From the NCBI GenBank assembly GCA_026986785.1, contig JALSNW010000049.1, forward strand, positions 1-64,000: 64,000 bases of DNA, read 5' to 3'. The position numbers were made by a program, and so were the translations under genes. Source of the DNA: Deltaproteobacteria bacterium. GTDB taxonomy: Bacteria > Desulfobacterota > Dissulfuribacteria > Dissulfuribacterales > QOAL01. This document shows, piece after piece, positions 45,638 to 54,244 of the stretch (within the stretch, counting starts at the first letter, position 1; each line of letters opens with the position of its first letter). The notes beneath the pieces are model-generated. The model was given only the letters and a program-made list of their open reading frames with translations. It was not told the origin of the DNA and made no database searches.

Positions 45638-45887
45638 CAAATAGATCGTGGGAGACTATGCTACAGGCTCATGGCCTGTCTTGGATAGAGACATAAGGCC
45701 TGTTTCGAGAATCGCCCTTTTGGCCAATCACTGTATCGCATTCAAGGAATAATCATCGAAATATCAAGAACATGTATCAAGTTGTTTTATCATGAGCCCT
45801 GTTCTTGAACGAAATTTCTCATCTTTAGAGGCCACCATAACAGTATTTACTGTTCATATCAAATCTCTGGCAGTAATATAACATACC

Positions 45888-47210
45888 ATGACTGCAGATA
45901 AGAAACTCACAATCATAGGGGCAGGACTTGCAGGATGTGAGGCAGCGTGGCAGGCCGCCAGGCGTGGGATAGCAGTACGGCTTTTTGAGATGAAACCCAG
46001 GAAATTCTCCCCTGCCCACAAACTCGATTCCCTGGCAGAGCTCGTCTGCAGTAACAGTCTTCGCTCCTCATCGCTGGATTCGGCAATAGGGCTTTTAAAG
46101 GAGGAACTGCGACTTGGCTCATCCCTAATCATGGAGGCTGCAGACGCCACGAGAATACCCGCAGGCAAGGCCCATGCAGTGGATAGAAAACGGTTTTCTG
46201 AATATGTGACCTCAAGGATAACCCACCACCCTCAAATAGAGGTGGAGCGGCGTGAGATCGCCTCCATACCAAGGGATGAGCTGGTCATAGTGGCAACAGG
46301 GCCGCTGACATCGGAGGCCTTGTCCCATAGCCTCAGGTCCCTTGTGGGAGGAGAATTTCTCTCTTTTTACGATGCAATTGCACCAATTGTCTCAAAGGAT
46401 TCCATAGACATGGAGGTGGTGTTCAGACAGTCAAGATACGGCCCTCCTGGGGAAGGGGACTATCTCAATTGTCCCATGGACAAGGATCTCTATGACAAAT
46501 TCGTGCAAGAACTGTTACAGGGAGAAAAGGTGGCCCTTCACAGCTTTGAGTCCCCCAGATACTTCGAGGGATGTCTGCCAGTTGAGATAATGGCGGAAAG
46601 GGGGCCTGAGACCTTACGATTTGGCCCAATGAAACCAGTGGGGCTGATAGATCCTAAAACGGGCAGGCAGCCCTGGGCAGTGGTACAGCTCAGACCAGAA
46701 GATGCAGAAGGAACCCTTTACAACATGGTAGGTTTTCAGACCAAGCTCAAATGGCAGGAACAAAAACGTATCTTCAAGATGATTCCAGGTCTTGGAGATG
46801 CAGAATTCGTCAGGCTTGGAAGTATTCACAGAAATACGTTTGTCTGCGCACCAAAGGTCCTGCACCCAGACCTCAGCTTACACCAAGGGCCTAACTGCAT
46901 TCTTGCTGGCCAGATCAGCGGTGTTGAAGGATATATAGAATCAACCTCCATGGGATTCCTTGCAGGCGTGCATGCAGCCAGAAGGCTCAAAGGCCAACCC
47001 CCTCTCATCCCTCCTCCAGAAACAGCCCATGGCGCCCTGATCACCCATCTGACCAAGGCGAGGCCAGAGACATTCCAGCCCATGAATGTAAATTTTGGCC
47101 TTTTCCCCAGGCTTGGCAAGAGACTACCAAAGAGAAAAAGGGGGCGGGCCTATGCTGAAAGGGCCCTAAAGGCCTGGCAAGAATACCTGCAAAGTATCAA
47201 CCCACATTAG
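45888..47210 (+). CDS. trmFO: methylenetetrahydrofolate-tRNA-(uracil-5)-methyltransferase TrmFO
   Basis: This 440-residue FAD enzyme makes ribothymidine at tRNA position 54 with methylenetetrahydrofolate and a flavin. The dinucleotide-binding motif TIIGAGLAGCEAAWQAARRG is followed by FSPAHKLDSLAELVCSNSLRS (with the catalytic Cys). Further blocks are EVVFRQSRYGPPGEGDYLNCPMD, ETLRFGPMKPVGLIDPKTGRQPWAVVQLRPE and GQISGVEGYIESTSMGFLAGVHAA. Length is typical. Folate-based TrmFO fits an organism with strong one-carbon metabolism. Confidence 0.97.
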   Translation: MTADKKLTIIGAGLAGCEAAWQAARRGIAVRLFEMKPRKFSPAHKLDSLAELVCSNSLRSSSLDSAIGLLKEELRLGSSLIMEAADATRIPAGKAHAVDRKRFSEYVTSRITHHPQIEVERREIASIPRDELVIVATGPLTSEALSHSLRSLVGGEFLSFYDAIAPIVSKDSIDMEVVFRQSRYGPPGEGDYLNCPMDKDLYDKFVQELLQGEKVALHSFESPRYFEGCLPVEIMAERGPETLRFGPMKPVGLIDPKTGRQPWAVVQLRPEDAEGTLYNMVGFQTKLKWQEQKRIFKMIPGLGDAEFVRLGSIHRNTFVCAPKVLHPDLSLHQGPNCILAGQISGVEGYIESTSMGFLAGVHAARRLKGQPPLIPPPETAHGALITHLTKARPETFQPMNVNFGLFPRLGKRLPKRKRGRAYAERALKAWQEYLQSINPH

Positions 47211-47397
47211 CCAAGCCTGGGATCCTGCCCAGGGGGAAATTCTTTCATGCCAACCAGAAGATATTTCCTCTTTGCCTCAGAAGTAGCCGTCATTGCCCAT
47301 GCCCTTCGGCAAAAAAGGCCCTAAGAGACACAAATCTCCTCTTTTCCGGTTTTGGCAATCTTATTGCTATAGCCTAAGGCAAGGAGGACTGAAATAT

Positions 47398-47781
47398 ATG
47401 TTCACACCCAAGAAAAAGATGATCCTATCCGTGCTTTTCGCATTTTTCATCTGTTCGAGCAGTGGCCTGGCCTTGGCGCAGGAAGGGGTGCTCCATAGGC
47501 TGTTGCGATCTGTTATTGCAATACCAGAGGCAGTATTACATTCCCTCCATGGGCCTCAAGAAGGGGAAAACAGTGGAAACAAAGCACCAATAATACACTA
47601 TCCCTATCCCGTCCAGGCAAATTATGGCCAGACTTACGGCTATGCCGTACCCCCGGATGTGCTGATCCACAATAGTCCAGGCTATGTAACATACAATGTG
47701 ATAGAAAAACGCAGTGATTGCCAACAACCAGAACAGGCTGACACACATGTCTTTAGTCCAATACCATTTGACAATAGATGA
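47398..47781 (+). CDS. small exported protein, first gene of the FlgO-paralogue operon
   Basis: This 127-residue protein has a clear signal peptide (KKKMILSVLFAFFICSSSGLALA, cleavage before QEG). The mature part is about 100 residues and rich in Pro/Tyr/Gln: SVIAIPEAVLHSLHGPQ, then HYPYPVQANYGQTYGYAVPPDV. I do not recognise the family. The start at ATG 47398 follows a strong AAGGAGG by 10 nt; a longer frame from 47293 is less likely. Its stop overlaps the next gene. As first gene of a run of exported proteins it is probably a periplasmic or secreted partner. Confidence 0.75.
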   Translation: MFTPKKKMILSVLFAFFICSSSGLALAQEGVLHRLLRSVIAIPEAVLHSLHGPQEGENSGNKAPIIHYPYPVQANYGQTYGYAVPPDVLIHNSPGYVTYNVIEKRSDCQQPEQADTHVFSPIPFDNR

Positions 47782-48466
47782 TAGGGCCAAGGGAATAAAA
47801 GCTCGGGCATTGCCCTGTATATGGCTCGGCTTTATCATCCTCTTATTGGCATTTGCTCAGCCTGTATGGGCGGGATCAGCCCCTGAATTCAATACTGTGG
47901 ACCAAATCACCTTGAACCTGGCCAACCAGCTCGTCACGCTCCCCCACTCGAGGCACATAGCAGGCCACATACTCGTTGTAAATTTTGTAGATCTCAGCCA
48001 ATTGGGTTGCACCTCCAGCTTTGGCCAACTAATGGCAGAGAGACTGAGAAATCTATTGGCCCAAAAAGGATGGCAGGTCTTGGAGACCAGACGGGGAGAC
48101 AAGGTAAAGATCGAAGAGGACGCAGGCCCCTACATCCTCTCCGACCAGGTAAAGGACCTGGCAAAAAAGATACATTGTACCTCAGTACTCTTGGGTACCT
48201 ATCTATATCACCAGGGGACAATAACAGTAAATGCAAAACTTGTGGCAGTCCCAGACAACAGCATACTTTCTGCTGCCACAGCGGAAGACATCTGCACCCC
48301 GTACATATTTGCACTCCTGAGGCCAATTGGTTTTGGGTGCAGATCCCCACAGGCCGTTATAAGGATAAAACCTTTTTCGAAAAGACGTATATCCCAAGAT
48401 GAACCAGCCACTTCCTATGTAGGGGAAAATTATTTCAAGGAGGACAATATAAATGAAAATCCGTAA
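47747..48466 (+). CDS. FlgO-domain exported protein 1
   Basis: The protein is 239 residues from ATG 47747, with a basic n-region (AKGIKAR) and signal core (WLGFIILLLAFAQPVWA, cleavage before GSA); there is no lipobox. The mature part has a FlgO-type domain: LVVNFVDLSQLGCTSSFGQLMAERLRNLLAQKGWQVLETRRGD, then ILSDQVKDLAKKIHCTSVLLGTYLYHQGTITVNAKLV. FlgO in Vibrio is an outer-membrane protein of the flagellar basal region, but members occur without flagella. The last 50 residues are basic and lack the domain. It overlaps the gene before (35 nt) and after (14 nt). A start at TTG 47810 would remove the basic n-region. Confidence 0.82.
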   Translation: MSLVQYHLTIDDRAKGIKARALPCIWLGFIILLLAFAQPVWAGSAPEFNTVDQITLNLANQLVTLPHSRHIAGHILVVNFVDLSQLGCTSSFGQLMAERLRNLLAQKGWQVLETRRGDKVKIEEDAGPYILSDQVKDLAKKIHCTSVLLGTYLYHQGTITVNAKLVAVPDNSILSAATAEDICTPYIFALLRPIGFGCRSPQAVIRIKPFSKRRISQDEPATSYVGENYFKEDNINENP

Positions 48467-49298
48467 GATTACCATCAGGCTGACATGTGCTGCTGCCCTC
48501 AGCTCTGCATTATGTCTCTTAGGGGCATGCTCCAAGACACCCCCTCCCCAACCTCCTGTGGTAATAAATCTAAACAATCCTGCCTCATTGACACGCCCTG
48601 AAGGGCCTACTCCATCACAGCCTTGCCAAAAATCGGTCCAACAACCGCTCCCCCAACCCTCGAGCACACCTCCCGCTGTCCAGCCCTGTCCCAACAACAT
48701 CCAGGCCGCAAAACTTCACGATGCACCCCAGACAAGACCTTGTCTGGAGGTGGAAAACATGGATGAGGCCTCTTTTTTCAATATGCAGATCCACGAAATG
48801 GCCTTGCAGCTCATGAGAAACTTTCGTACAGAACCTGGACCAGATGGCCCCATAGCGGTAGCCACTTTTGTGGATCTCAACAACCTCTATCGCACTAGCC
48901 CTTTTGGACGATATCTGGCAGAACAGCTCATGGGCGAACTCCAAAGGGCTGGTTTCAATATCGTTGAAATAAGAAAGACCGAATCCATCATGATAAAACC
49001 CAAGTTTGGTGAATATGGGCTTTCACGGGACGTGCAAGAGATCGCCCAGGAATCGTCTGCCAGCTATATCCTTGCAGGCACCTATGTCACCAGGGGCCGC
49101 TATATCATGGTGAATGCCAGACTCATATCGAACCAGAACAATCTGATAGCGTCCTCTGGTCTCAAGATCCTCAGAAGGGACCCCTTTCTCGACAAGATGC
49201 TCTGGCCCGCAACAACACCGGCTTCTGGCCATGCTGTCAGGATCCCTGTCAAAGAACTTGGGCAGATGTCAGACATAAAAATTCTGTCAGAATCTTGA
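48453..49298 (+). CDS. FlgO-domain lipoprotein 2
   Basis: This 281-residue lipoprotein has lipobox LGAC (Cys26). It is followed by a Pro-rich, Gln/Ser-rich linker (KTPPPQPPVV to SSTPPAVQP, residues 28-80) that would bridge the periplasm or peptidoglycan. The FlgO domain starts near residue 105: VATFVDLNNLYRTSPFGRYLAEQLMGELQRAGFNIVEIRKTESIM, GEYGLSRDVQEIAQESSASYILAGTYVTRGRYIMVNARLIS. AGGAGG stands 8 nt before the ATG. Its sequence agrees with the other two paralogues in the order FvDl..l..sSpFGr.lAE.l..eL and aGTY, with low overall identity. No catalytic residues are seen. Confidence 0.85.
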   Translation: MKIRKITIRLTCAAALSSALCLLGACSKTPPPQPPVVINLNNPASLTRPEGPTPSQPCQKSVQQPLPQPSSTPPAVQPCPNNIQAAKLHDAPQTRPCLEVENMDEASFFNMQIHEMALQLMRNFRTEPGPDGPIAVATFVDLNNLYRTSPFGRYLAEQLMGELQRAGFNIVEIRKTESIMIKPKFGEYGLSRDVQEIAQESSASYILAGTYVTRGRYIMVNARLISNQNNLIASSGLKILRRDPFLDKMLWPATTPASGHAVRIPVKELGQMSDIKILSES

Positions 49299-49310
49299 CG
49301 GAGAAGCAAT

Positions 49311-49988
49311 ATGCCAAGGACCTTGCGACAAAAAGTTATTTTTTACAGCCTATTTCTGGCCATTGGTACCACCTTTCTGTCAGCATGCGCTGGACCTGGA
49401 GCCAGTATCTCGCAGTCTCCTGCCAGGAGCAATAGGGCCATAGCGTGTACGGGCCGGGTTTCTGTAGCATACTCTGCCAATATCATGCCCACCATCTTTC
49501 AGGTCGCCCAGGGTCTGGCCATGCAAATTAGGCAAAATCTAAGGGGTGAAACTCTACAGGCCTGGCCATGCATCGTCACGAGCTTTGCAGACATAGACCA
49601 CCTGGAGTCTTCTTCGCGGTTTGGAAGGCTACTTGCCGAGGCGGTAAGCTCTGAGCTTTTCAGACAAGGTGCCATTATTCGAGATGTCCGATCTGCCAAG
49701 GCGCTCTTTGTCAAACCTGGAAGCGGAGAGATGATCTTGAGCCGCTATGCCAAAAATCTGGCCAAAGACATGAATGCCAGGGCTGTGATCGCTGGCACCT
49801 ATGGAACGGGTGCCACTTCGGTGGTCGTTAACATAAGGATGATCGACCTCGACACCAGAGCCGTCATCTCGGTCGCCATGACAGAACTTGCCCGCACCCC
49901 TGCTGTTGAAGCCCTTCTTTGGACAGACAATGGAAAGGATACAAAAAAGACCCCGGAGCCGACTACTTATGATGTCCAGACCTTTTAA
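49311..49988 (+). CDS. FlgO-domain lipoprotein 3
   Basis: This 225-residue lipoprotein has lipobox LSAC (Cys26). The FlgO domain follows an Ala/Ser-rich linker without Pro. It includes VTSFADIDHLESSSRFGRLLAEAVSSELFRQGAIIRDVRSAKALFVKPGSGEMIL, SRYAKNLAKDMNARAVIAGTYGTGATSVVVNIRMIDLDTRAVISV. GGAG is 6-7 nt before the ATG. It overlaps the next gene by 20 nt, with both genes likely coupled. Role unknown; probably outer-membrane anchored by its acyl chain. Confidence 0.85.
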   Translation: MPRTLRQKVIFYSLFLAIGTTFLSACAGPGASISQSPARSNRAIACTGRVSVAYSANIMPTIFQVAQGLAMQIRQNLRGETLQAWPCIVTSFADIDHLESSSRFGRLLAEAVSSELFRQGAIIRDVRSAKALFVKPGSGEMILSRYAKNLAKDMNARAVIAGTYGTGATSVVVNIRMIDLDTRAVISVAMTELARTPAVEALLWTDNGKDTKKTPEPTTYDVQTF

Positions 49989-50586
49989 GAGCGTCTTAGC
50001 CTTCGTTCTATTGAACTCTGCCAGCCTCCTCCTTTTGGGATGCAGTAGCGCATTCTTTTCCACTGACATAAACAACAGACAGGTAAAAATGCCTGTTCCA
50101 AAACTGAATGTGGTGGTAATGCCAAGGCAACACGTGAATCTGGATGAGTCCAAGGCCCTGATGATCCCAGTATTCATGGCAGGTGCACAGGAACAGCACT
50201 GGGGCCAGTCGGTCACCAATCTCATAAGATCCATCCTACTGCAAGAGGGCCTTTTTCACACCCTGGAACTGTTTCCTACCAACAATCCTGGAGACCAAGA
50301 GATCTCAAAAGAGGCCAAAGACAGGGGATTTGATTACCTGGTAGAGGTCTCCATGCCTCCAGTGATAGAACCTGCTGGGGATTCTCAGGGTTGGGTGGCC
50401 ATCCATATCAAGATCATAGATGTGAACAAGGGCTATTCCCTCTGGAGGATCTATGGTGAGACGCAGCTCATTCCCCAACCCACCTTTCATTGCCTCATGG
50501 GTGAGCGGGCCTTTGTACCAGCACCCTCCGTGGGTCAGGGAATCGTTTCTATAACACGACGGATCGCCATGGTCATGAGGCAGTAA
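49969..50586 (+). CDS. lipoprotein with CsgG/TolB-N-like fold, last gene of the operon
   Basis: This 205-residue lipoprotein has lipobox LLGC (Cys25). It does not have the FlgO consensus. Its order of strands and helices (KLNVVVMPRQHVNLDESKALMIPVF, SVTNLIRSILLQEGLFHTLELFP, DRGFDYLVEVSMPPVI, VAIHIKIIDVNKGYSLWRIYGETQLI) resembles GNA1162/CsgG-like proteins. ATG 49969 was chosen (GGAG about 10 nt upstream) over 49888. A wide gap of 178 nt follows, so it is the end of the five-gene run. It may help secretion or anchor the FlgO-like proteins; this is inference from context. Confidence 0.78.
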   Translation: MMSRPFKSVLAFVLLNSASLLLLGCSSAFFSTDINNRQVKMPVPKLNVVVMPRQHVNLDESKALMIPVFMAGAQEQHWGQSVTNLIRSILLQEGLFHTLELFPTNNPGDQEISKEAKDRGFDYLVEVSMPPVIEPAGDSQGWVAIHIKIIDVNKGYSLWRIYGETQLIPQPTFHCLMGERAFVPAPSVGQGIVSITRRIAMVMRQ

Positions 50587-50764
50587 ACTGTATTTAGCCA
50601 CCCTATCCGGCATCCAAGCCAAGGGCCAACTGTTTACGATCTTGAAAAATATCTTTAAAGTTACCATCTTAGATCTTGGCGATATGGAAATATCGACCTG
50701 TATTGCCCCAATCACCAAAGCCTCGCCTCTTGAGCATTAGGTACTGTGTGAAGGAGGTGTATTT

Positions 50765-51337
50765 ATGGATGTAGTTGATAGATTCGATGACTTTTTCATA
50801 GACGAGATAGAGGCTGCCCAGAAAAGGCTTCAAATAAATCTTAGCCCCCAATCGAAACTCTATCTCCTCCACTTACTCAAACATCTTTCAGAAAGCAGTG
50901 ATTTCTTCTACTCAGAGGTGGTCCAAGACAAGCCTTTAGGGATTGTACTTATGGAGGCACTTCACAAGAATCTCTTTGAAAGGAGTAGGGATCTCAAGGC
51001 AGTTGGAGACCTGTCTCTCATATTTTCAGGCCTTTATCCTGATCACCTCACACGAAGGACAGTGGATATAGACTATTTCATAGACACTGGCAGGAGATCT
51101 TACAGCTTGCTATCCCAAATGTATGGACCTTATAGAAGCAAACAGGGACTCCACAACCTCTACTCAATGCTTGTGGCAGAATTCGTCAGCCTAATCGAGA
51201 TCCTGACAGAAATCTCAGGTGAACTCCACTTCATGGACGAGACAAATATTGTCAGGGCGTTTGCAAGGTGGCGGAGCACCAGGGTTCGAAGATACAGACA
51301 GATCCTTAAAAGGCACAATATAATACCCTTAAAATGA
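50765..51337 (+). CDS. conserved-looking hypothetical helical protein
   Basis: This 190-residue cytosolic protein is mostly helical: FDDFFIDEIEAAQKRLQINLSPQSKLYLLHLLKHLSES, VLMEALHKNLFERSRDLKAVGDLSLIFSGLYPDHL, RRSYSLLSQMYGPYRSKQGLHNLYSMLVAEFVSLIEILTEI, and a basic tail WRSTRVRRYRQILKRHN. It has a strong AAGGAGGT 7 nt before the ATG. I do not recognise a family. No transmembrane helix or Cys motif. It is convergent with the aminotransferase 4 nt away. Confidence 0.8.
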   Translation: MDVVDRFDDFFIDEIEAAQKRLQINLSPQSKLYLLHLLKHLSESSDFFYSEVVQDKPLGIVLMEALHKNLFERSRDLKAVGDLSLIFSGLYPDHLTRRTVDIDYFIDTGRRSYSLLSQMYGPYRSKQGLHNLYSMLVAEFVSLIEILTEISGELHFMDETNIVRAFARWRSTRVRRYRQILKRHNIIPLK

Positions 51338-51341
51338 AGGA

Positions 51342-52538
51342 TCAGAAATTCTCTCTCATAAAATCTTCAAGCCTGTCATAGGCCTCGTTAAGCACCGATT
51401 CGTCCGGTAGAAAGACCAGCCTGAAATGAGGGGTTTCTGGTAGGCGTCCAAAGCCGCTTCCATGTACGACCACCACACCAGTATCTCGTATCAATTTCTT
51501 TACGAACTCCTGATCGTCCACAGCCCTTTCTATCCTGGGGAATGCATAAAAGGCCCCTTCTGGTTCCTGGCAAGAGAGTCCAGGGATGGAGTTGAGCCTG
51601 TCCACCGTCAGGTCCCTGCGGCTTCTCAATTTTTGTCTTGTCTCTGTCAGGTGGGCCTGATTGCCGTTCAGCGCCACCGGGATGGCAAATTGCTTGGGAT
51701 GGCTTGCACACAATCTGGCACGTGCAAGCTTTCTCATGGCCTCGGTATAGTCTTCTACGAGTTCAGGGGCACCACTCACTATGGACCAACCTATACGAAA
51801 CCCGGGGGCAAGATAGCTCTTGGACAGACCATTGAAGGTGATCATGGGTGTCTCTTTATCCAAGGCGGCTATGCTGATATGCTGCTTGCCATTGAGAATG
51901 AGTTTTTCGTATATCTCATCGCTCATGATGAGTAGATTATACTTCCTTGCAAGATCTACCACCTGCTGCAAGGTATCTCTGCTATAGACAGCCCCTGTGG
52001 GATTGTTGGGATTAATCAATACGATAGCCCTGGTCCTGTCATCTATCTGGGACTCCATGTGATCTATATCAGGCTGCCAGCCGTTTTCTTCATCGAGGAG
52101 ATAGGGTCTTGCCTCACCGATCAACCTGCTGAGAAGGGCGTTGTACAGTGGATAACCTGGAGAAGGTACCAGTACGTTTTCCCCCTTGTTCACCAGGGCG
52201 GAAAGGGCGAAATCAATGGCCTCACTGGCCCCGGTGGTCACCAGTATCTCATATGGTTCAATGCCTTTGGCACGGGCCTCGTTCTTTATGGCCTCCACTG
52301 CCTGGGGGACCCCCTCGGATGCACTGTAATTGGTATGATTATGGAGCATTGCCTCATATGTGGCATCCATGAGGTGTCTTGGGGTATGGAAACCATATAG
52401 GACTGGGTCACCGATATTGAGATATATCAGGTCCCCACCTCTTTCCTTACGTCTGTTTGCCTCCTGAAGGATATCTCGTATGGCATATTCAATATGCTCT
52501 GTTCTGCGAGACGGGGAAATCTTTTTAAGTTCGCTCAT
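51342..52538 (-). CDS. class I PLP aminotransferase (AlaA/AspC-like)
   Basis: This 398-residue enzyme is probably an alanine- or aspartate-type transaminase. Blocks: IYLNIGDPVLYGFHTPRHLMDA, NYSASEGVPQAVEAI, VTTGASEAIDFALSALVNKGENVLVPSPGYPLY, INPNNPTGAVYS, SDEIYEKLIL and FNGLSKSYLAPGFRIGW (Schiff-base Lys), plus the substrate-carboxylate Arg in HFRLVFLPD. The opening KISPSRRTEHIEYAIRDILQEA resembles AlaA-like enzymes. The exact substrate pair cannot be told. It is divergent from the endonuclease Q gene. Confidence 0.92.
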   Translation of the reverse strand: MSELKKISPSRRTEHIEYAIRDILQEANRRKERGGDLIYLNIGDPVLYGFHTPRHLMDATYEAMLHNHTNYSASEGVPQAVEAIKNEARAKGIEPYEILVTTGASEAIDFALSALVNKGENVLVPSPGYPLYNALLSRLIGEARPYLLDEENGWQPDIDHMESQIDDRTRAIVLINPNNPTGAVYSRDTLQQVVDLARKYNLLIMSDEIYEKLILNGKQHISIAALDKETPMITFNGLSKSYLAPGFRIGWSIVSGAPELVEDYTEAMRKLARARLCASHPKQFAIPVALNGNQAHLTETRQKLRSRRDLTVDRLNSIPGLSCQEPEGAFYAFPRIERAVDDQEFVKKLIRDTGVVVVHGSGFGRLPETPHFRLVFLPDESVLNEAYDRLEDFMRENF

Positions 52539-52857
52539 TTAGATCACTTCCTCTAAAGCTGGTTTCTAACACGTTATGTTTTCACCCAATCCTGAAAGAT
52601 GTCAACTGATTTTTTCACCTTTCTTGGTCTTGATGAAAACCTGCCCCAATGGGGTGTAAGCGAAAAAAAGCCTGTCCAAAATCAGTTAGTTGTGATATCG
52701 CCCACATTCCATTCATAGGGACTATACAGCAAAATTCAGACCATGCCCAAATCGACCATGCATGTTTCCTGCAACAGGATTATTATGACGTGAGATCCAG
52801 CTCAAAATATCCAAAGAAGAGGATTCCAAGCCTTATGTTTATAGAGGTCATAACAAA
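52539..52857 (-). other. 319-nt intergenic region between divergent genes
   Basis: This gap should hold the promoters for the aminotransferase (leftward) and endonuclease Q (rightward). I see only a small CCCCA/TGGGG hairpin near 52652 and an AGAGG ribosome site at the right end. No repeat copy, RNA gene or convincing ORF was found. Confidence 0.5.
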
Positions 52858-54189
52858 ATGAGAAAAAGAAGATGGCCACCCTGGGAAAGGGCGTATTTCC
52901 TGGCAGATTTCCATATACACTCCAAATACAGCAGGGCCACCAGCAAGGCCATGGAGCCAGAAGGTATAAACGAGGTGGCAAAACTCAAGGGCATAAGTGT
53001 GGTTGGCACTGGTGATTTCACCCATCCAGGCTACCTACGAGAGTTGAAGGAAAAATTAATTCCAGAGGGTACAGGCCTTTATGTATGCAAGAATGACCCA
53101 GACGGAACAAAATTCATCCTTACGGCAGAAGTTTCCAATATCTTCACACAAAATGGCAAAAACAGGAGGATACATACCCTACTTTTTGCCCCTGATCTGG
53201 AAACAGTGGAGGATATCCAGCAGAGGCTCAAGAAGATAGGAAACATTAGCTCTGATGGCAGACCCATCTTTGGCTTCCCTGTAAAAGAACTTGTAAGGTT
53301 AGTTATGGACTCGAACCCTGGATGTCTTGTGGTGCCGGCCCATATATGGACACCGTGGTTTTCCCTTTTCGGTGCCAAGTCTGGCTTTGATTCCCTTGAA
53401 GAGTGCTTTGAGGAACAATCCATACACATCCACGCCCTTGAAACAGGACTATCATCTGATCCACAGATGAATTGGCGCTTGTCAGTACTCGATTCCTATA
53501 CCCTCATCTCCAATTCAGATGCCCACTCTCCCTGGAAATTGGGTAGGGAGGCCAATCTATTCTCCTGTGATCTCACCTATGATGAGATAGTACAGGCCAT
53601 AAAGAGGCCATCTGAGGGGTTCATGGGCACCATAGAATTCTTCCCAGAAGAGGGGAAATACCACTATGATGGACACAGAAACTGCAATATTTGCCTCTCT
53701 CCCCAAGAGACAAAGAAGCTTGGAGGTATATGCCCTTCGTGTAAACGCCCACTCACAGTTGGAGTTTGCCACAGGGTCGACGATCTGGCAGACCGACCAA
53801 TGGGTTTTGTTCCAGAAACTGGCCTCCCATCCATTCACCTGGTTCCACTCGAGGAGATAATTGCCGAATCCTTTGGAGTAAAATCCATTACTGCCCGGGT
53901 TCGTAAAGAATACATTAGGGCTGTCGAGATGGCTGGAACAGAGTTTGATACCCTGATCTGGAAAGAAAAGGAGGAACTTGGGGCAATATTGCCTGAAAAG
54001 ATAGTGGAGGCCATCCTTGCCATCAGGCAGGAAAAGGTGAAGGTTATCCCAGGCTTTGATGGAAGATATGGAATAATAAAGACTTGTTGTCCACAGGAAG
54101 ATCGCCCAGGGCAAGAAAGCTTACAGATGGAAAAGAAACAAACAGAGGAAAGAGCTGGAAAAAAACTGGTACAGAAAAACCTATTTTAA
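52858..54189 (+). CDS. endonuclease Q-family PHP-domain DNA repair nuclease
   Basis: This 443-residue protein has a PHP domain: FLADFHIHSKYSRAT near residue 14 (metal His-x-His), VVGTGDFTHPGYLREL, FILTAEVSNIF, VVPAHIWTPWFSLFGAKSG, HIHALETGLSSDP and ISNSDAHSPWKLGREAN. A zinc finger (CNICLSPQETKKLGGICPSCKRPL) and a C-terminal domain follow. EndoQ cuts 5' to hypoxanthine, uracil, xanthine and AP sites in DNA. The last five residues, QKNLF (439-443), fit the bacterial beta-clamp-binding pentamer QxxLF. In archaea EndoQ binds PCNA, so a clamp contact here is plausible. Length and the order of motifs are typical. Confidence 0.88.
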   Translation: MRKRRWPPWERAYFLADFHIHSKYSRATSKAMEPEGINEVAKLKGISVVGTGDFTHPGYLRELKEKLIPEGTGLYVCKNDPDGTKFILTAEVSNIFTQNGKNRRIHTLLFAPDLETVEDIQQRLKKIGNISSDGRPIFGFPVKELVRLVMDSNPGCLVVPAHIWTPWFSLFGAKSGFDSLEECFEEQSIHIHALETGLSSDPQMNWRLSVLDSYTLISNSDAHSPWKLGREANLFSCDLTYDEIVQAIKRPSEGFMGTIEFFPEEGKYHYDGHRNCNICLSPQETKKLGGICPSCKRPLTVGVCHRVDDLADRPMGFVPETGLPSIHLVPLEEIIAESFGVKSITARVRKEYIRAVEMAGTEFDTLIWKEKEELGAILPEKIVEAILAIRQEKVKVIPGFDGRYGIIKTCCPQEDRPGQESLQMEKKQTEERAGKKLVQKNLF

Positions 54190-54244
54190 AAACACCCCTG
54201 GTGGAAGAAGATGTTTATTTCGATGGGGTTGTCTTGCGAGGCTG

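Noticed and set aside
52649-52861. 70-codon frame in the gap before endonuclease Q
   Set aside because: Poor composition, no ribosome site and it runs into the real gene start; likely chance.
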